A DNA stretch of 64,000 nucleotides. It comes from Paenibacillus lautus NBRC 15380. GTDB lineage: Bacteria; Bacillota; Bacilli; Paenibacillales; Paenibacillaceae. Numbering within the stretch: the first letter of the stretch is position 1; each line of letters opens with the position of its first letter. Shown here piece after piece: positions 33,440 through 46,845 of this stretch. The DNA is taken from positions 124,001 to 188,000 of the forward strand of contig NZ_BIMF01000009.1 of assembly GCF_004000945.1 (NCBI RefSeq), written 5' to 3'. The notes under the pieces were generated by a model that saw only the letters and a program-made list of their open reading frames with translations, did not search any database and was not told where the DNA came from. The position numbers and the translations under genes were made by a program.

Positions 33440-34332
33440 CAGAATCCCCCTTTCACGGTATGCATCTCCAGCAGCTTACCAAGCATGGAGCGCATATCTT
33501 TCCGATGAATAACCATGTCAAGCTGACCATGCGCCAAGTTGAACTCCGCTGTCTGGAAATCATCCGGCAGCTTCTGGCGAATGGTCTGTTCAATAACGAT
33601 ACGGCCCGCAAAGCCGAATACGGCTCCCGGCTCGGCAATATTGATATCGCCAAGCGTCGCAAAGCTGGCGGATACACCGCCGGTCGTCGGATCCGTTATC
33701 ACTGAAATATAGAGCCCGCCGAGCTCGTTAAACCTGGACAGGGCAGCGCTTGTTTTGGCCATCTGCATCAAACTGAGAATACTCTCCTGCATCCGGGCAC
33801 CGCCGGAGGTGGAGAAAATAATGAGTGGTAAACGCTTGTCCGTCGCAAATTCGATCGCTCGGGTGATTTTTTCCCCGACGACGGAGCCCATGCTTCCCGT
33901 GAAGAAATCAAAACTCATCACAGCCACCACAACAGGCTGGCCGAGAATCGAGCCTTGACCGGTAATAACCGCATCATGAAGACCGGACTTCATCTTCTGC
34001 TGCTCGAGCTTGGCCGCATATCCCGGAAATTTGAGCGGATCCACCGAGATCATATCCGCGTCAAACTCTTCAAAGCCTGTCTCATCCAGCGTCATCGCAA
34101 TCCGTTCTACCGCGTTCAGGCGCATATGATGTCCGCATTCCTGACACACCTTCAGATTCTTCTCAAGCTCTTTGCTGTATTGAATGGTGCCGCACTTAGC
34201 ACACTTATTCATCAGACCTTCCGGAATTTCCCGTTTCGGGCGTTCGCCTTCTTGAGGCTGCCCTGCCGTCCCAAGTCGTTCCGATGGGATCGTTGCGTAT
34301 TTCCTTTTTTTCTGAAACAAGTCTTTAAACAC
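33439..34332 (-). CDS. accD: Acetyl-CoA carboxylase carboxyltransferase beta subunit
   Basis: A 297-residue subunit with an N-terminal zinc finger (CAKC ... CQEC, about 44-66) and the carboxyltransferase domain with STSGGARMQES and DPTTGGVSASFA. Start is GTG at 34332 preceded by GAGAGGTG. Partner of accA. Confidence 0.97.
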   Translation of the reverse strand: MFKDLFQKKRKYATIPSERLGTAGQPQEGERPKREIPEGLMNKCAKCGTIQYSKELEKNLKVCQECGHHMRLNAVERIAMTLDETGFEEFDADMISVDPLKFPGYAAKLEQQKMKSGLHDAVITGQGSILGQPVVVAVMSFDFFTGSMGSVVGEKITRAIEFATDKRLPLIIFSTSGGARMQESILSLMQMAKTSAALSRFNELGGLYISVITDPTTGGVSASFATLGDINIAEPGAVFGFAGRIVIEQTIRQKLPDDFQTAEFNLAHGQLDMVIHRKDMRSMLGKLLEMHTVKGGF

Positions 34333-34424
34333 AACTACACCTCTCCAGCCGTAAATTTGAATGGCCGCTGCAATAGCACATCGCCGATCCGTACGCTAAG
34401 CTTCGCTATGTAACCCAGATGAAA

Positions 34425-34613
34425 CTAGGGGTGCAATATCGAATTCAACACTTCCTGTACTTCCTCAAGCTCTCCGGAGGGTACCAAAATCTCAAACTGC
34501 TGTTTGGAAAGATTCACAGGACGGCTTTGAACCAAAAAACCTTCTTCCGTTAGCCTGGTCTTGATCATTTCCGCCACCTTTGCAGTTGGCGCAATATAGA
34601 TTACCGTCCACAT
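34425..34613 (-). CDS. Small conserved-type protein upstream of accD
   Basis: A 62-residue protein with no membrane segment. The pattern of an N-terminal strand (VIYIAPTAKVAEMIKTRLTEEGFLV) and a closing strand-helix (FEILVPSGELEEVQEVLNSIL) suggests a small alpha/beta (ferredoxin-like) fold similar to the DUF2007 signal-transducer type. It probably heads the accD-accA transcript. Function unknown. Confidence 0.7.
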   Translation of the reverse strand: MWTVIYIAPTAKVAEMIKTRLTEEGFLVQSRPVNLSKQQFEILVPSGELEEVQEVLNSILHP

Positions 34614-34769
34614 GCCTTTCAGATCCCCCTAATCTCGTCCCACAGGCATATCCTGAGCCGATATAATGGATAATGATAACATACTTCAGTTTTTACCTCA
34701 ACAAAGAGAGCAGGGGGCTGAAAGCCAAATCTGTACCCTTATGCAGCGATTCGACACCGCTCGCGCAAT

Positions 34770-35264
34770 TCAGTCAGAACCCGCGGTGTAATGGGCCGCA
34801 TCGGGATTGTTATGCGCGATGCGCGAGGAAGCGGCAGCGGCGATGCCTGCAACGAGATCATCCAGAAACACATGAATCCCGTCGGACTTTTCATTTAATA
34901 TCTCAATTACACCAATTTTTTCTTTGTCCAGATAACCGAAACTGGTCAGTCCGATCATGCCATATATGCTCGTGACACCAAGCGCCATGGTCTCATCCAC
35001 TCCGTAGAGCGGTTCGTCTTGCTCCATAATCGATTGCAGCGGCTCCGGCAGCAGTTTCTTCTCCGCCAACTCATCCAGCGCAATGCCCGTATACAGCGTA
35101 TACTGCACTTCGCGCTTGCCGAGAACGGCCCGGACGCTTTCTTCACACTGCTCGATGGTTAACTTCGGATGATAACGCTGCTGAAGCTTCAACACAATAT
35201 CCGCGATGGAGCTTACGCTGACTCCTCTGCGGCTGAGCATGCTTTCTGCCAAGTCCATTGACAT
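34770..35264 (-). CDS. PgpA/YutG-family phosphatidylglycerophosphatase-like protein
   Basis: A 164-residue protein of the PgpA fold. The signature is seen in IYGMIGLTSFGYLDKEKIGVIEIL (about 99-122) and in the acidic HVFLDDLVAGIAAA (~130-143) that may hold the metal. Unlike classical PgpA it has only marginal membrane character, as in B. subtilis YutG. Start at the ATG 35264 with GGGGGG before it. The exact substrate is not certain. Confidence 0.75.
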   Translation of the reverse strand: MSMDLAESMLSRRGVSVSSIADIVLKLQQRYHPKLTIEQCEESVRAVLGKREVQYTLYTGIALDELAEKKLLPEPLQSIMEQDEPLYGVDETMALGVTSIYGMIGLTSFGYLDKEKIGVIEILNEKSDGIHVFLDDLVAGIAAAASSRIAHNNPDAAHYTAGSD

Positions 35265-35409
35265 CACAATCCCCCCCCGCGTCTTTGGCCGTGCTCTTTC
35301 ATTCCGGTTCTATCATGAAGAGCCTTCTTCATGCGAATACTCGGCCAACATTACCTGTAGTGTCCTAATTGTATGCGGGAGGGATGGGAAACGTTCTTAA
35401 ATTTTCATG

Positions 35410-39138
<3,729 letters not shown>

Positions 39139-39217
39139 CGTAACGCCTTCCTTTCGCCGGTACATGTATATTTAAAATCAATCCAAGAATATCTTAAAAA
39201 GTCTTTATACCATTTTA

Positions 39218-39247
39218 TCATAATCCCGCTAGGCCCGCCCATAGAAT
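39218..39247 (+). promoter_or_regulatory. Sigma-E promoter of ytrH-ytrI
   Basis: TCATAAT (39218-39224) and CATAGAAT (39240-39247) are 15 bases apart, matching the sigma-E consensus KMATATT-N14/15-CATACAHT with one mismatch in each element. ytrHI are sigma-E genes in B. subtilis. Confidence 0.72.
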
Positions 39248-39316
39248 GAAACTAGGGAGTATGTGGACAGGCGGTTGCCGTGACATCCACCAATACAAGA
39301 GAGGAGACATGAGGGC

Positions 39317-39643
39317 ATGAGTGTTTTTTTATCAAGAGCGATCCTGGACTTTTTTATAGCCTTCGGCATCGTGCTGGGGGGAGCCATGGTGGGAGGCGTG
39401 GGCGCCGTGTTGTCCCTGCAGCCCCCCACCCAGACGATGCTTGAGGTTGCGGACCGGATTAAGATATGGGCGCTTGCGGCTGCCATCGGAGGCACCATTG
39501 ATCCGATGCGAGTCATTGAAAGCAACGTGGCCGTCGGCAATTTATCCCCTGCGATCAAACAAATTCTATATCTCGGCTTTGCATTTCTTGGAGCACACAT
39601 GGGCAGCGAGCTGGTCAAATGGGTGTGCTCCAGCCGGAGTTAA
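39317..39643 (+). CDS. ytrH: Sporulation membrane protein YtrH
   Basis: A 108-residue protein with three membrane helices (about 9-32, 47-63, 80-100) and the conserved GGTIDPMRVIESN loop. Required for efficient sporulation in B. subtilis. Begins with ATG at 39317; ytrI follows after three bases; a sigma-E promoter lies 70 bases upstream. Confidence 0.93.
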   Translation: MSVFLSRAILDFFIAFGIVLGGAMVGGVGAVLSLQPPTQTMLEVADRIKIWALAAAIGGTIDPMRVIESNVAVGNLSPAIKQILYLGFAFLGAHMGSELVKWVCSSRS

Positions 39644-39646
39644 TCC

Positions 39647-40150
39647 ATGCGGGTACCTCCAGCCCACCGCTTCCGCCCCTTCTATCAGGTCGCATCCATC
39701 TTCGTGCTGGGGATGGTTGTCGGCAGCATCGTCTACAACTCGGTCTATCATGCAGCCTACAATAAACTATGGGAAACGAATCAAGGCCAGCAGATCAAAA
39801 TTGCACAATATGAAGAAGACATCGAGTCGTTAAAAAAATACAATAAACAATCCACGGTCATCAAAGAAATCAAGATCCGGAGCGAGCAAAACGACAGGGC
39901 GCCGCTGGATCCCGTGATCATCAAAGAACTCATCAGGCTTATGGGCGATGATCTGGCAGCCCTTCGGGGCCGTAACGTGTTTGATATCGACGCGGACAGC
40001 AAGCTGACGCGCTCACTCCTTAGCGACAAAATATATACGGTTCGCGAAAAGGATTACAAGGTCCAGATCAAGACCATGCTTGTCATGGAAGGTGTACTTC
40101 AAATCTGGGTTAGCTTTGATCATGTGGATGCAAAGTCAACCGGATCATGA
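39647..40150 (+). CDS. ytrI: Sporulation membrane protein YtrI
   Basis: A 167-residue protein with one N-terminal membrane helix (about 13-33), a coiled-coil (45-75) and a C-terminal alpha/beta domain. It partners YtrH, with which it is co-transcribed. Position between ytrH and ytpI supports the name. Confidence 0.9.
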   Translation: MRVPPAHRFRPFYQVASIFVLGMVVGSIVYNSVYHAAYNKLWETNQGQQIKIAQYEEDIESLKKYNKQSTVIKEIKIRSEQNDRAPLDPVIIKELIRLMGDDLAALRGRNVFDIDADSKLTRSLLSDKIYTVREKDYKVQIKTMLVMEGVLQIWVSFDHVDAKSTGS

Positions 40151-40241
40151 TACAATACCGGTATTGTACATGATCGAATCTAACACGCTTGGCGTCGACA
40201 TCGTCAATCGTTAAGCTGTTATGGACCCAAAGGAGCCTCCC

Positions 40242-40553
40242 ATGATCACAGTCATCCACTATATCCTATACATGATCCTCGTTCTGTCCGTGGTAGCTGC
40301 CGCCCTGTATAGCATTCGCGCACGGCGAGTAGCGGATCCCGCTGACCGCGGCATCTATATGTCCATGATGAACCTCTTTATGGGCATTATGCTGGTTTCC
40401 CTTTCGCTAGTCTGCATGTTTCTGTTCAGCGGCTCCACGCCGGCTGTCATTGTAGAGGCCGTGTTCCTGGTGCTTGGGGCATTTAATATATTTTCCGGCA
40501 TAAGAAGCCGCACCTATTACAGCAGACTGAAGAATTCGCGGACAGCCAGCTAA
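40242..40553 (+). CDS. ytpI: YtpI-like membrane protein
   Basis: A 103-residue protein with three membrane helices. Start at 40242 because AAAGGAG precedes it; the 40221 frame would include that site. It stands next to ytoI as in B. subtilis. Function unknown. Confidence 0.83.
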   Translation: MITVIHYILYMILVLSVVAAALYSIRARRVADPADRGIYMSMMNLFMGIMLVSLSLVCMFLFSGSTPAVIVEAVFLVLGAFNIFSGIRSRTYYSRLKNSRTAS

Positions 40554-40568
40554 GTGAAATTGAACGGA

Positions 40569-40615
40569 ACAGGGGCATCCCGGAAGGTCCATTGCGACCT
40601 GCGGGATGCCCCTTT
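40569..40615. terminator. Bidirectional terminator ytpI/ytoI
   Basis: AGGGGCATCCCG ... CGGGATGCCCCT, with an inner AGGTC/GACCT pairing, lies between converging genes. Confidence 0.78.
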
Positions 40616-40634
40616 ATGTTGTCCGGCGTTTGCG

Positions 40635-41969
40635 TTAGCCGTGATCGATCGCCTGCATCGTCATGACCGCTTTGGCAATCAGGTTCGTCTGATGCTGGAT
40701 CTCAATCTCCATCTTGCAGGTACGACGGCTGATCTCCAGCAATTTCGGCATAATGACGATTGGATCCTCGATCTGCACAGGCCGGATGAAATACGTCGAC
40801 AGATGGTCCAGCACATGATCCCAGCCGCTGATATCCTTGGCCGCTTTAACCGCCGCTTGGCTCATCACGGTTGTGAGCACCCCTTGCGAAATCGTTCCAA
40901 GTTCTGAAGCCATTTGGGGCGTGATAAAACCGTGAAAGAACAAACGCCCCTCCTCATCCCGATCCTCTGCGATTCCGTTCCAGATCAGCTGATCAAACGT
41001 CTCGCCGAGCTGAGGCTGGTTTCGCGCATCCCGCAGTGCCCCAAGCACTTCTTTACGGGTGACCGTAGCAAGCAGCTTGCGGTTGCGATCCACAATCGGC
41101 AGAAAATCGATCCCTTCCCACATCATAATCTGCGCCGCTGAGGCGAGCGAAGTTTTCATGCTTGCCGTCACCGGGTTACGGGTCATCGCTTTCTCGATCG
41201 GCTGGGTTTCGGCGAGCCCTTCCACATCCCGAACCCCAACAATGCCGATGACCCGGTTCCATTCGTCCGTTACCGGATACCGGATTTCCCCGGTCGCCTG
41301 TGAAATCCGTTTGAATTCCTGAACCGTGACGGAGTTTTTCAACTGGTGATTCTTCGGCTTATCATGAGCGATATCCTCCACCAGCATAATTTTCTTCTTG
41401 ATTAAACGGTCAAAAATGGCGCGGTTAATCATGGAGGCGACGGTAAACGTGTCATGCCTGGACGATATAATGGGCAGATGCAGCTGGTCTGCCAGCTGCT
41501 TCACTTCCCGGCTGGTGCCGAAACCGCCGGTGATCAGTACCCCCGCCCCCTGCTCAAGTGCAAGGAAATGGGCATCTTCACGGTTACCGACGATCATGAG
41601 GCTTCCGGCATCGATATATCGGATCATTGCCTCCACCTTCATGGCGCCAATCACATACTTATGCAGGCTTTTATTAAGCCCTTCCGCACCGCCAAGCACA
41701 TGCCCTTCTACAATTTCAACGACATCGGCAAACGTAAGCTGCTCGGATATGTTCCGCGGCTTCCGTTCCACGCGAACCGTGCCAATCCGTTCCTTCGTGA
41801 CCACGATGCCCAGGCTTTCCGCTTCCTTCACCGCCCGATAAGCGGTACCCTCGCTGACGCCCATCTCTTTGGCTAACCGTCGTACCGATATTTTGCTTCC
41901 AACCTTCAAACTTTCAATATGCTGAACCAACTGCTCGTGTTTGGTAATCGTATCATCTCGAACGTCCAA
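40635..41969 (-). CDS. ytoI: YtoI-like regulator: HTH, DRTGG, CBS pair, hotdog
   Basis: A 444-residue protein with four modules: an N-terminal winged helix (1-~65, VRRLAKEMGVSEGTAYRAVKEAE), a DRTGG domain (~78-185), two CBS motifs (~195-315) and a C-terminal hotdog thioesterase-like domain (~330-440). The combination suggests a transcription factor or acyl-CoA enzyme sensing adenine nucleotides. Start is TTG at 41969, preceded by GGGGGTG. Role is unknown. Confidence 0.88.
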   Translation of the reverse strand: MDVRDDTITKHEQLVQHIESLKVGSKISVRRLAKEMGVSEGTAYRAVKEAESLGIVVTKERIGTVRVERKPRNISEQLTFADVVEIVEGHVLGGAEGLNKSLHKYVIGAMKVEAMIRYIDAGSLMIVGNREDAHFLALEQGAGVLITGGFGTSREVKQLADQLHLPIISSRHDTFTVASMINRAIFDRLIKKKIMLVEDIAHDKPKNHQLKNSVTVQEFKRISQATGEIRYPVTDEWNRVIGIVGVRDVEGLAETQPIEKAMTRNPVTASMKTSLASAAQIMMWEGIDFLPIVDRNRKLLATVTRKEVLGALRDARNQPQLGETFDQLIWNGIAEDRDEEGRLFFHGFITPQMASELGTISQGVLTTVMSQAAVKAAKDISGWDHVLDHLSTYFIRPVQIEDPIVIMPKLLEISRRTCKMEIEIQHQTNLIAKAVMTMQAIDHG

Positions 41970-42049
41970 CTGTTACACCCCCAGAACACTATCTGTACCA
42001 TACTGTATCTATTATATCACGTCCAATGACGCTCCCATACCCGTCAGAT

Positions 42050-42116
42050 ACAAAAAACCTCCCCTGAAGGATAACGGATGGGCGATCCAACCGTATCCCT
42101 TAAAGGGAGGTTTTTG
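42050..42116. terminator. Terminator after the 95-residue membrane-protein gene
   Basis: AAAAACCTCCC and GGGAGGTTTTT arms enclose a second hairpin (GGATACGGTTGG ... CCATCCGTTATCC on the minus strand). A- and T-runs on both sides suit either direction. Confidence 0.75.
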
Positions 42117-42146
42117 CTCATCACAGCTCCCGCTGTGATTTGACTC

Positions 42147-42434
42147 TTAATTGGCTTCCTGGCTTTTCTGTTCCTCAGGCCATTTCAATTCCCATTGATG
42201 CAATTTCTCCTTGCGGATCTCATCGAGCGCTTTTTGTTTCGCTTCATCTACACCGATGAGGTAATAGAGATGCGAACCGATCACGAGCAGGGCAAATCCT
42301 GCCCAGACTGCACCGAACAGCGAAACCCATGAGAACCCGCCAGAGAAAGAAATGCTGGGAAGGGCGTATATCAACATGCCGAGTGCAACCAATAGATACG
42401 CGGTGTGTTTAAACTTGTTCTTCTTTTTTTTCAT
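42147..42434 (-). CDS. Small two-helix membrane protein
   Basis: A 95-residue protein: basic N-terminus MKKKKNKFK, two membrane helices (about 11-28 and 38-60) and a charged amphipathic C-terminus rich in Lys/Glu. I do not recognise the family. GGAG lies 11 bases before the ATG, and a terminator follows. Confidence 0.7.
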   Translation of the reverse strand: MKKKKNKFKHTAYLLVALGMLIYALPSISFSGGFSWVSLFGAVWAGFALLVIGSHLYYLIGVDEAKQKALDEIRKEKLHQWELKWPEEQKSQEAN

Positions 42435-42573
42435 TGTAAACGCAGCTCCTCTACTCTCTGAAATCTATATTTCTACTCTATGAGGAGCTTGCGCAATTTA
42501 TGAGACAAGTTTTTAAAAATATACCGAATTTGTCTTGAAGTTATCGGCACGCAACCTGATGAAGAGAGATCGT

Positions 42574-42921
42574 TTATGGTTGGGCTGGTCCGTACAGATG
42601 CTGGAGGCTGTCCGATATAATCTTATTCACGTCTTCGATAATGACACTCAGACGCCGCTCAGCGTCAAACAAACGGCGGATGTTCAGGTTCAGGCTCAGC
42701 ACCTCAAACTGCTTCTCCATCTTCTCCATTTCGTCCTGTGCCGGCATATCGCCGGACATCATGCGCTGTTGAAGCTCCATCTGGCGCTGACGGAAGTCAT
42801 CCAGCATGCGTCTGCTCTCCGGATCTGCATCCACGAGTTTCATAGCTGAGGTAATTTCCTCTACTTCCTTGCTTTCCTTCATCGCTTTTGCCAAATCATG
42901 TGCCTTGTCATAAATGTTCAT
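42574..42921 (-). CDS. yheA: YheA-like protein (YlbF/YmcA family)
   Basis: A 115-residue all-helical cytoplasmic protein of the YlbF/YmcA/YheA group, related to the Y-complex that affects RNase Y and phosphorelay. Conserved YDKAHDLAKAMKES and RRMLDDFRQRQMELQ are present. Start 42921 with GGAGG; the longer frame contains that site. Next to yheB and the yheC/D genes, as in B. subtilis. Confidence 0.9.
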   Translation of the reverse strand: MNIYDKAHDLAKAMKESKEVEEITSAMKLVDADPESRRMLDDFRQRQMELQQRMMSGDMPAQDEMEKMEKQFEVLSLNLNIRRLFDAERRLSVIIEDVNKIISDSLQHLYGPAQP

Positions 42922-42994
42922 TTTTAATTCCTCCAATATATTCGGCCGAAATGCCGTTTTTTAATTCGCCTTTCGCCTTACACCATCCAAAATC

Positions 42995-44161
42995 TTATCT
43001 CCACAGCATCGTCAGCATGGATTGGAACAATCCGATCACTCCGCCCAGCAGAACCCCAAGCCAGGTGATGGCCCTGAATTCACGGCCGGACACACTCAGG
43101 ATGATCTCTTCCAGCCGCTCAATCGGAAACTTCTCCACCTGCTCCTGAACGAGCTGCGGTAAGTTAACAGCCTTCATGGCCGCAGGGATGCTTCGCTCAA
43201 GGAAGCCCAGTCCCTTATCGAGCAGTCCAGGCAAAGCTGCTTTGATGGCAGACATTCGCGGTCCAATTACCTCGTCTGCGCGAAGAAACTCGATTCGCTC
43301 AATCCACTTGGACCAAGGAAGCTTGTCATCCAATGTGCGGGTGATCCAAGCTAGACCCGGCTCACCCGCGGCATGTTCGATGATATTCCCGAGCGGCATC
43401 TCACCGTAATATGACAGCTTTCCTGTGATGATATCCGTGATGGTCTTGCGGATCTTCTCTCCCTCCAGCTGCTGAATCAGCATGGGCGTCAGCTTCTGGA
43501 CCAGCTTATCCTCATCCACAAAGATCGAAGCCATCGTCCCCAGAAACCCGCCAGCCTTATCGATGAGCGAAGAAGCCACATCCGATAGCATTAGCTGCCC
43601 CTTAGCGGACAGCAGAGTGTTCTTCAGCTCCTTCAGCACAACATCGGCGGCAGCTCCGCTCCAGCCCTGAATCGTTTCCTCCGACCAGCCGGGAACAAGC
43701 TCCTTCAGCGGCTTTGCCTCCAACCCGTATCCGTGCCATACTGCTGCGGCCCCCCGGGCCGTAAGCTGGCGGGCCGATTGTTCGGCCCTGACCTTCAATT
43801 GCTCCCACTGTTCGGAACTCCATACCTTTAGCGCCAAGTCTCCGAAGCTCAGCTCCGACCGGCTCCATTCCTCCAGCTTCCGATAGAGGCTGTCCTCTAT
43901 CTTACCCCGAAACACCGGCTTACGAATAAGCTCCTGCAAGCCCTCGCTTGTCACCAGGTAATCCGAGACCACGCGTCCCAACGACTCGGCTATTTCGTCT
44001 TTACGCTTTGGAATGAGCCCTGGCGTGAAGGGTACGCGGCGGCCCAGGATGATTTTTTCTTCACGGGGATGAAACAGCATTTTTATCGCAAAGTGGTTCG
44101 TTATGCCGCCAACAAAAGCAGCAACGCACACGTTCACCAAAATAAACAGCCAGTTCTGCAT
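42995..44161 (-). CDS. yheB: YheB-like membrane protein (DUF445)
   Basis: A 388-residue DUF445 protein. Membrane helices at both ends (about 3-25 and 363-385) flank a long, mainly helical soluble region; conserved N-terminal GGITNHFAIKMLFHP and VPFTPGLIPKRKDEIA. Start 44161 (MQNWLF) with AAGGAG in front; 34 upstream codons are discarded. Divergent from the yheCD array. Function unknown; the gene cluster is sporulation-linked. Confidence 0.9.
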   Translation of the reverse strand: MQNWLFILVNVCVAAFVGGITNHFAIKMLFHPREEKIILGRRVPFTPGLIPKRKDEIAESLGRVVSDYLVTSEGLQELIRKPVFRGKIEDSLYRKLEEWSRSELSFGDLALKVWSSEQWEQLKVRAEQSARQLTARGAAAVWHGYGLEAKPLKELVPGWSEETIQGWSGAAADVVLKELKNTLLSAKGQLMLSDVASSLIDKAGGFLGTMASIFVDEDKLVQKLTPMLIQQLEGEKIRKTITDIITGKLSYYGEMPLGNIIEHAAGEPGLAWITRTLDDKLPWSKWIERIEFLRADEVIGPRMSAIKAALPGLLDKGLGFLERSIPAAMKAVNLPQLVQEQVEKFPIERLEEIILSVSGREFRAITWLGVLLGGVIGLFQSMLTMLWR

Positions 44162-44298
44162 TTTAAGCACTCCTTTTTCCCCGAGCAGTACAATCACCAA
44201 GGGATATATGTCCTCATATGATGCATTACATGCAATGATCAGATGAAGTCTTTGTCTGTTCACTTAAGTATCCAGTTGTTGTCGGAAGGAGATCCATC

Positions 44299-45693
44299 AT
44301 GCGCAAATCCAAGATCAAATCCAACACCAAATCCAAGGTATCGGTTCAATTAATCCGCTCAGCCCAGCTTTCGGATAACGATATCAAGCTTGGTGACCGG
44401 CTCATAAGACAGCTCCGTATCCCGACAGATTCACCGATACAGCTTGCCTTTGGCTCCTTCAAGCAGGAAATCCGTGTTACCTCGGGAGGAAAATCGAGCT
44501 CGCTGGCCCTTAGCCCTTCCGTATTCAGCCATTCGGGACTTCATCCTCGTACCGTCATGAATGTCAAATATTATCCAACGGAAAGAACACTGAAGCTCGG
44601 TCCGCTTATCGGGATCATGGTCAGCCGCTACCAACCGGATGAACCTGATAAACCTTTCGGATCGATCTCAGCTTTCTGCCTGGAAATGGTCAACGCGGCC
44701 AAGAAACAAGGCGCATATGTATATTTTTTCACCCCTGACATGATCGGTTCGAACCCGTCAACACTTGAAGCTATTGTCTATGACACGGGATGGAAAAAGC
44801 TCAGCGTTCCAGCTCCGGACGTCATTAATAACCGGCTGTCTACCCGCAAACTGGAGAATAGTCCTAGCGTACAGCATTTTATGAGAGAAGTAAAATCGCG
44901 ATTCGGCACCCATATCTTTAACGAGAAATTTCTCGATAAATCCGATGTCTTCGAGGCACTCGGACCTGATGCGAAACTCCAGAAATATTTGCCTGAATCG
45001 TATTTGCTCAGCGGTTATCCGACGCTTAAAAAAATGTGTGCCACTTATCGGACGGTCTTCCTGAAACCGGTGCGGGGAAGTCTGGGAAAAGGCATCATCC
45101 GGATATCCCGCCAAGAGAACGGCAAATATCAAACGATGACCACCTCTCTTGAAGGAAGCAAGAAGAATACCTACTCCTCACTTCCAAAGCTGTTCAGCAG
45201 CTTATCCGGGAAAATAAAAAAAACGCGTTATCAAATTCAGCAAGGATTGGATTTGATTCGCATCAACCGGCGAAACGTTGATTTTCGCGCGCTTGTTCAT
45301 AAAAACAAAAATGGCAAATGGGCAGTGACTTCGGTCGTGGCCCGTATTGCCGGCGGAAACCACTTTGTTTCCAATCTTGCCAGAGGCGGTACGTTATCTT
45401 CCGTCAAGGACGCACTTGCCATGAGCAGTATCCCGTTAACCTCCAAGCAAACGGCCCCCGCCCGAATGAATCAAGCGGCGCTCGATATTGCTCATGGACT
45501 GGAGGCTGCCATACCCTATCATTTCGGAGAGCTGGGCATTGACTTGGCGATTGATACAACTGGACGCATTTGGCTCCTGGAGGTCAACTCCAAGCCGTCC
45601 AAAGGCGAAAACGCACCGCTGAATGCCGACTCCAAAGTAAGACCGTCAGCCGTACGACTCGTTCAGTACTGTCAATACTTGACGGGTTTCTAA
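44299..45693 (+). CDS. YheD-type endospore coat-associated ATP-grasp protein 1 (long form)
   Basis: A 464-residue protein: an N-terminal beta-rich domain (about 12-100) and a YheC/D ATP-grasp domain (~103-462). Putative nucleotide and metal residues are intact: LKPVRGSLGKGI (255-266), DFRALVHK (328-335), Asp415 in GIDLAID and Glu428/Asn430 in LLEVNSKP. ATP-grasp enzymes usually ligate a carboxylate to an amine; no substrate is known for YheCD. First gene of a six-gene operon. GGAAGGAG before ATG. Confidence 0.88.
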   Translation: MRKSKIKSNTKSKVSVQLIRSAQLSDNDIKLGDRLIRQLRIPTDSPIQLAFGSFKQEIRVTSGGKSSSLALSPSVFSHSGLHPRTVMNVKYYPTERTLKLGPLIGIMVSRYQPDEPDKPFGSISAFCLEMVNAAKKQGAYVYFFTPDMIGSNPSTLEAIVYDTGWKKLSVPAPDVINNRLSTRKLENSPSVQHFMREVKSRFGTHIFNEKFLDKSDVFEALGPDAKLQKYLPESYLLSGYPTLKKMCATYRTVFLKPVRGSLGKGIIRISRQENGKYQTMTTSLEGSKKNTYSSLPKLFSSLSGKIKKTRYQIQQGLDLIRINRRNVDFRALVHKNKNGKWAVTSVVARIAGGNHFVSNLARGGTLSSVKDALAMSSIPLTSKQTAPARMNQAALDIAHGLEAAIPYHFGELGIDLAIDTTGRIWLLEVNSKPSKGENAPLNADSKVRPSAVRLVQYCQYLTGF

Positions 45694-45708
45694 AAAAAGG
45701 AGAACCCT

Positions 45709-46845
45709 ATGTCCTCAAACAAGATAGGCACCCTGGGTGTCATGGTATGCCGCAAACCGGGCTTCCCTCCCTTTGGCGAGAAGGAATTTCTTCGAGAACT
45801 CAGCTCGAAGGCCAAGGAACTCGGCATGCAGGTATTTGTTTTTTGTCCGGATGATGCCTCCCCTGCTTCTGGTGTTGAAAGCTCCATAGACAGGATACAA
45901 GGATATCATTTCAATACGGGAGAAGGCTGGAGTTTCGGCACCTTTCCTCCTCCTGACGTCATCTATGACCGATGTCTGCATCGAAACGGTGAGGAAACGG
46001 CTGCCGCCGGTGAGTGTCTGAACCGAATGCTGCAGCAGGGCGTAAGGCTGTGGTCACGCGGTCTGCCCGGCAAACAGAAAGTGCATCAATTATTAAAGCG
46101 CTCCTCCGCCTTAAGGCCTTACCTGCCGGCAACCTTAAGTTATGCGGGGGCCGAATCACTGAGCAGAGCTTTGCTGGCTTTTGGCAGCAGACTTTTCATG
46201 AAGCCTAGCGGAGGCTCTCAGGGCCGTCATACTTTGTACCTCGCTTTGACAGATCAGCAGCGTGTCAGACTGCAAGGAAGGGATCGGAGCAATCGCATAT
46301 TTCAGCAGACCATTCCCGCACAAGAGATGAACGAATGGGTGAGGCGATTTACCGGCCGACGCCGGTTTATCATTCAACCCTACCTAGAGCTTCGCAACCG
46401 TAACGGGGATCCGTTTGATATTCGGTCATTGGTTCAAAAGAATGACCGCGGCAGATGGTCCATCACAGGAATCGCCGCACGGCAAGGCGTAAGCCAAGGG
46501 CTGACCTCAAATCTTCACGGAGGAGGCACGGCATTTCCAGCCCTTCCCTATCTAACGACTGATTTCGGAGAAGAAAAGGCTATGAAGATCATTCAGAACA
46601 TCCGGGATCTGTCCGCTCAGCTTCCATCTCTGCTCGAAGAAGGATTCGGCCGACTTGGCGAGCTGGGAATCGATTTTGGCGTGGATACAAAGGGACGGGT
46701 CTGGATCCTGGAGGTCAACTCCAAACCGGGCCGCCGCGCATTTACACTAACGGGAGATGGTCACGCAGCCCGGCTGTCCGTCGAACATCCGATTCAATAC
46801 GCCCGTTATTTATTGCTTCGACAACTTAGGAGGGTAAATACATGA
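45709..46845 (+). CDS. YheC-type endospore coat-associated ATP-grasp protein 2 (short form)
   Basis: A 378-residue protein without the N-terminal beta domain; the frame starts directly at the ATP-grasp region (IGTLGVMVCRKPGF). The ATP site FMKPSGGSQGRHT, DIRSLVQKN and the terminal GIDFGVD ... ILEVNSKPGR are all present, though the glycine loop differs slightly from its neighbours (SQGRH in place of GxGI). AAGGAG site; its TGA overlaps the next ATG. Confidence 0.87.
   Translation: MSSNKIGTLGVMVCRKPGFPPFGEKEFLRELSSKAKELGMQVFVFCPDDASPASGVESSIDRIQGYHFNTGEGWSFGTFPPPDVIYDRCLHRNGEETAAAGECLNRMLQQGVRLWSRGLPGKQKVHQLLKRSSALRPYLPATLSYAGAESLSRALLAFGSRLFMKPSGGSQGRHTLYLALTDQQRVRLQGRDRSNRIFQQTIPAQEMNEWVRRFTGRRRFIIQPYLELRNRNGDPFDIRSLVQKNDRGRWSITGIAARQGVSQGLTSNLHGGGTAFPALPYLTTDFGEEKAMKIIQNIRDLSAQLPSLLEEGFGRLGELGIDFGVDTKGRVWILEVNSKPGRRAFTLTGDGHAARLSVEHPIQYARYLLLRQLRRVNT

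Noticed and set aside
44200..44298. Sporulation promoter for the yheCD array
   Set aside because: A CATGCAAT -10-like string exists but no -35 fits at the required distance.
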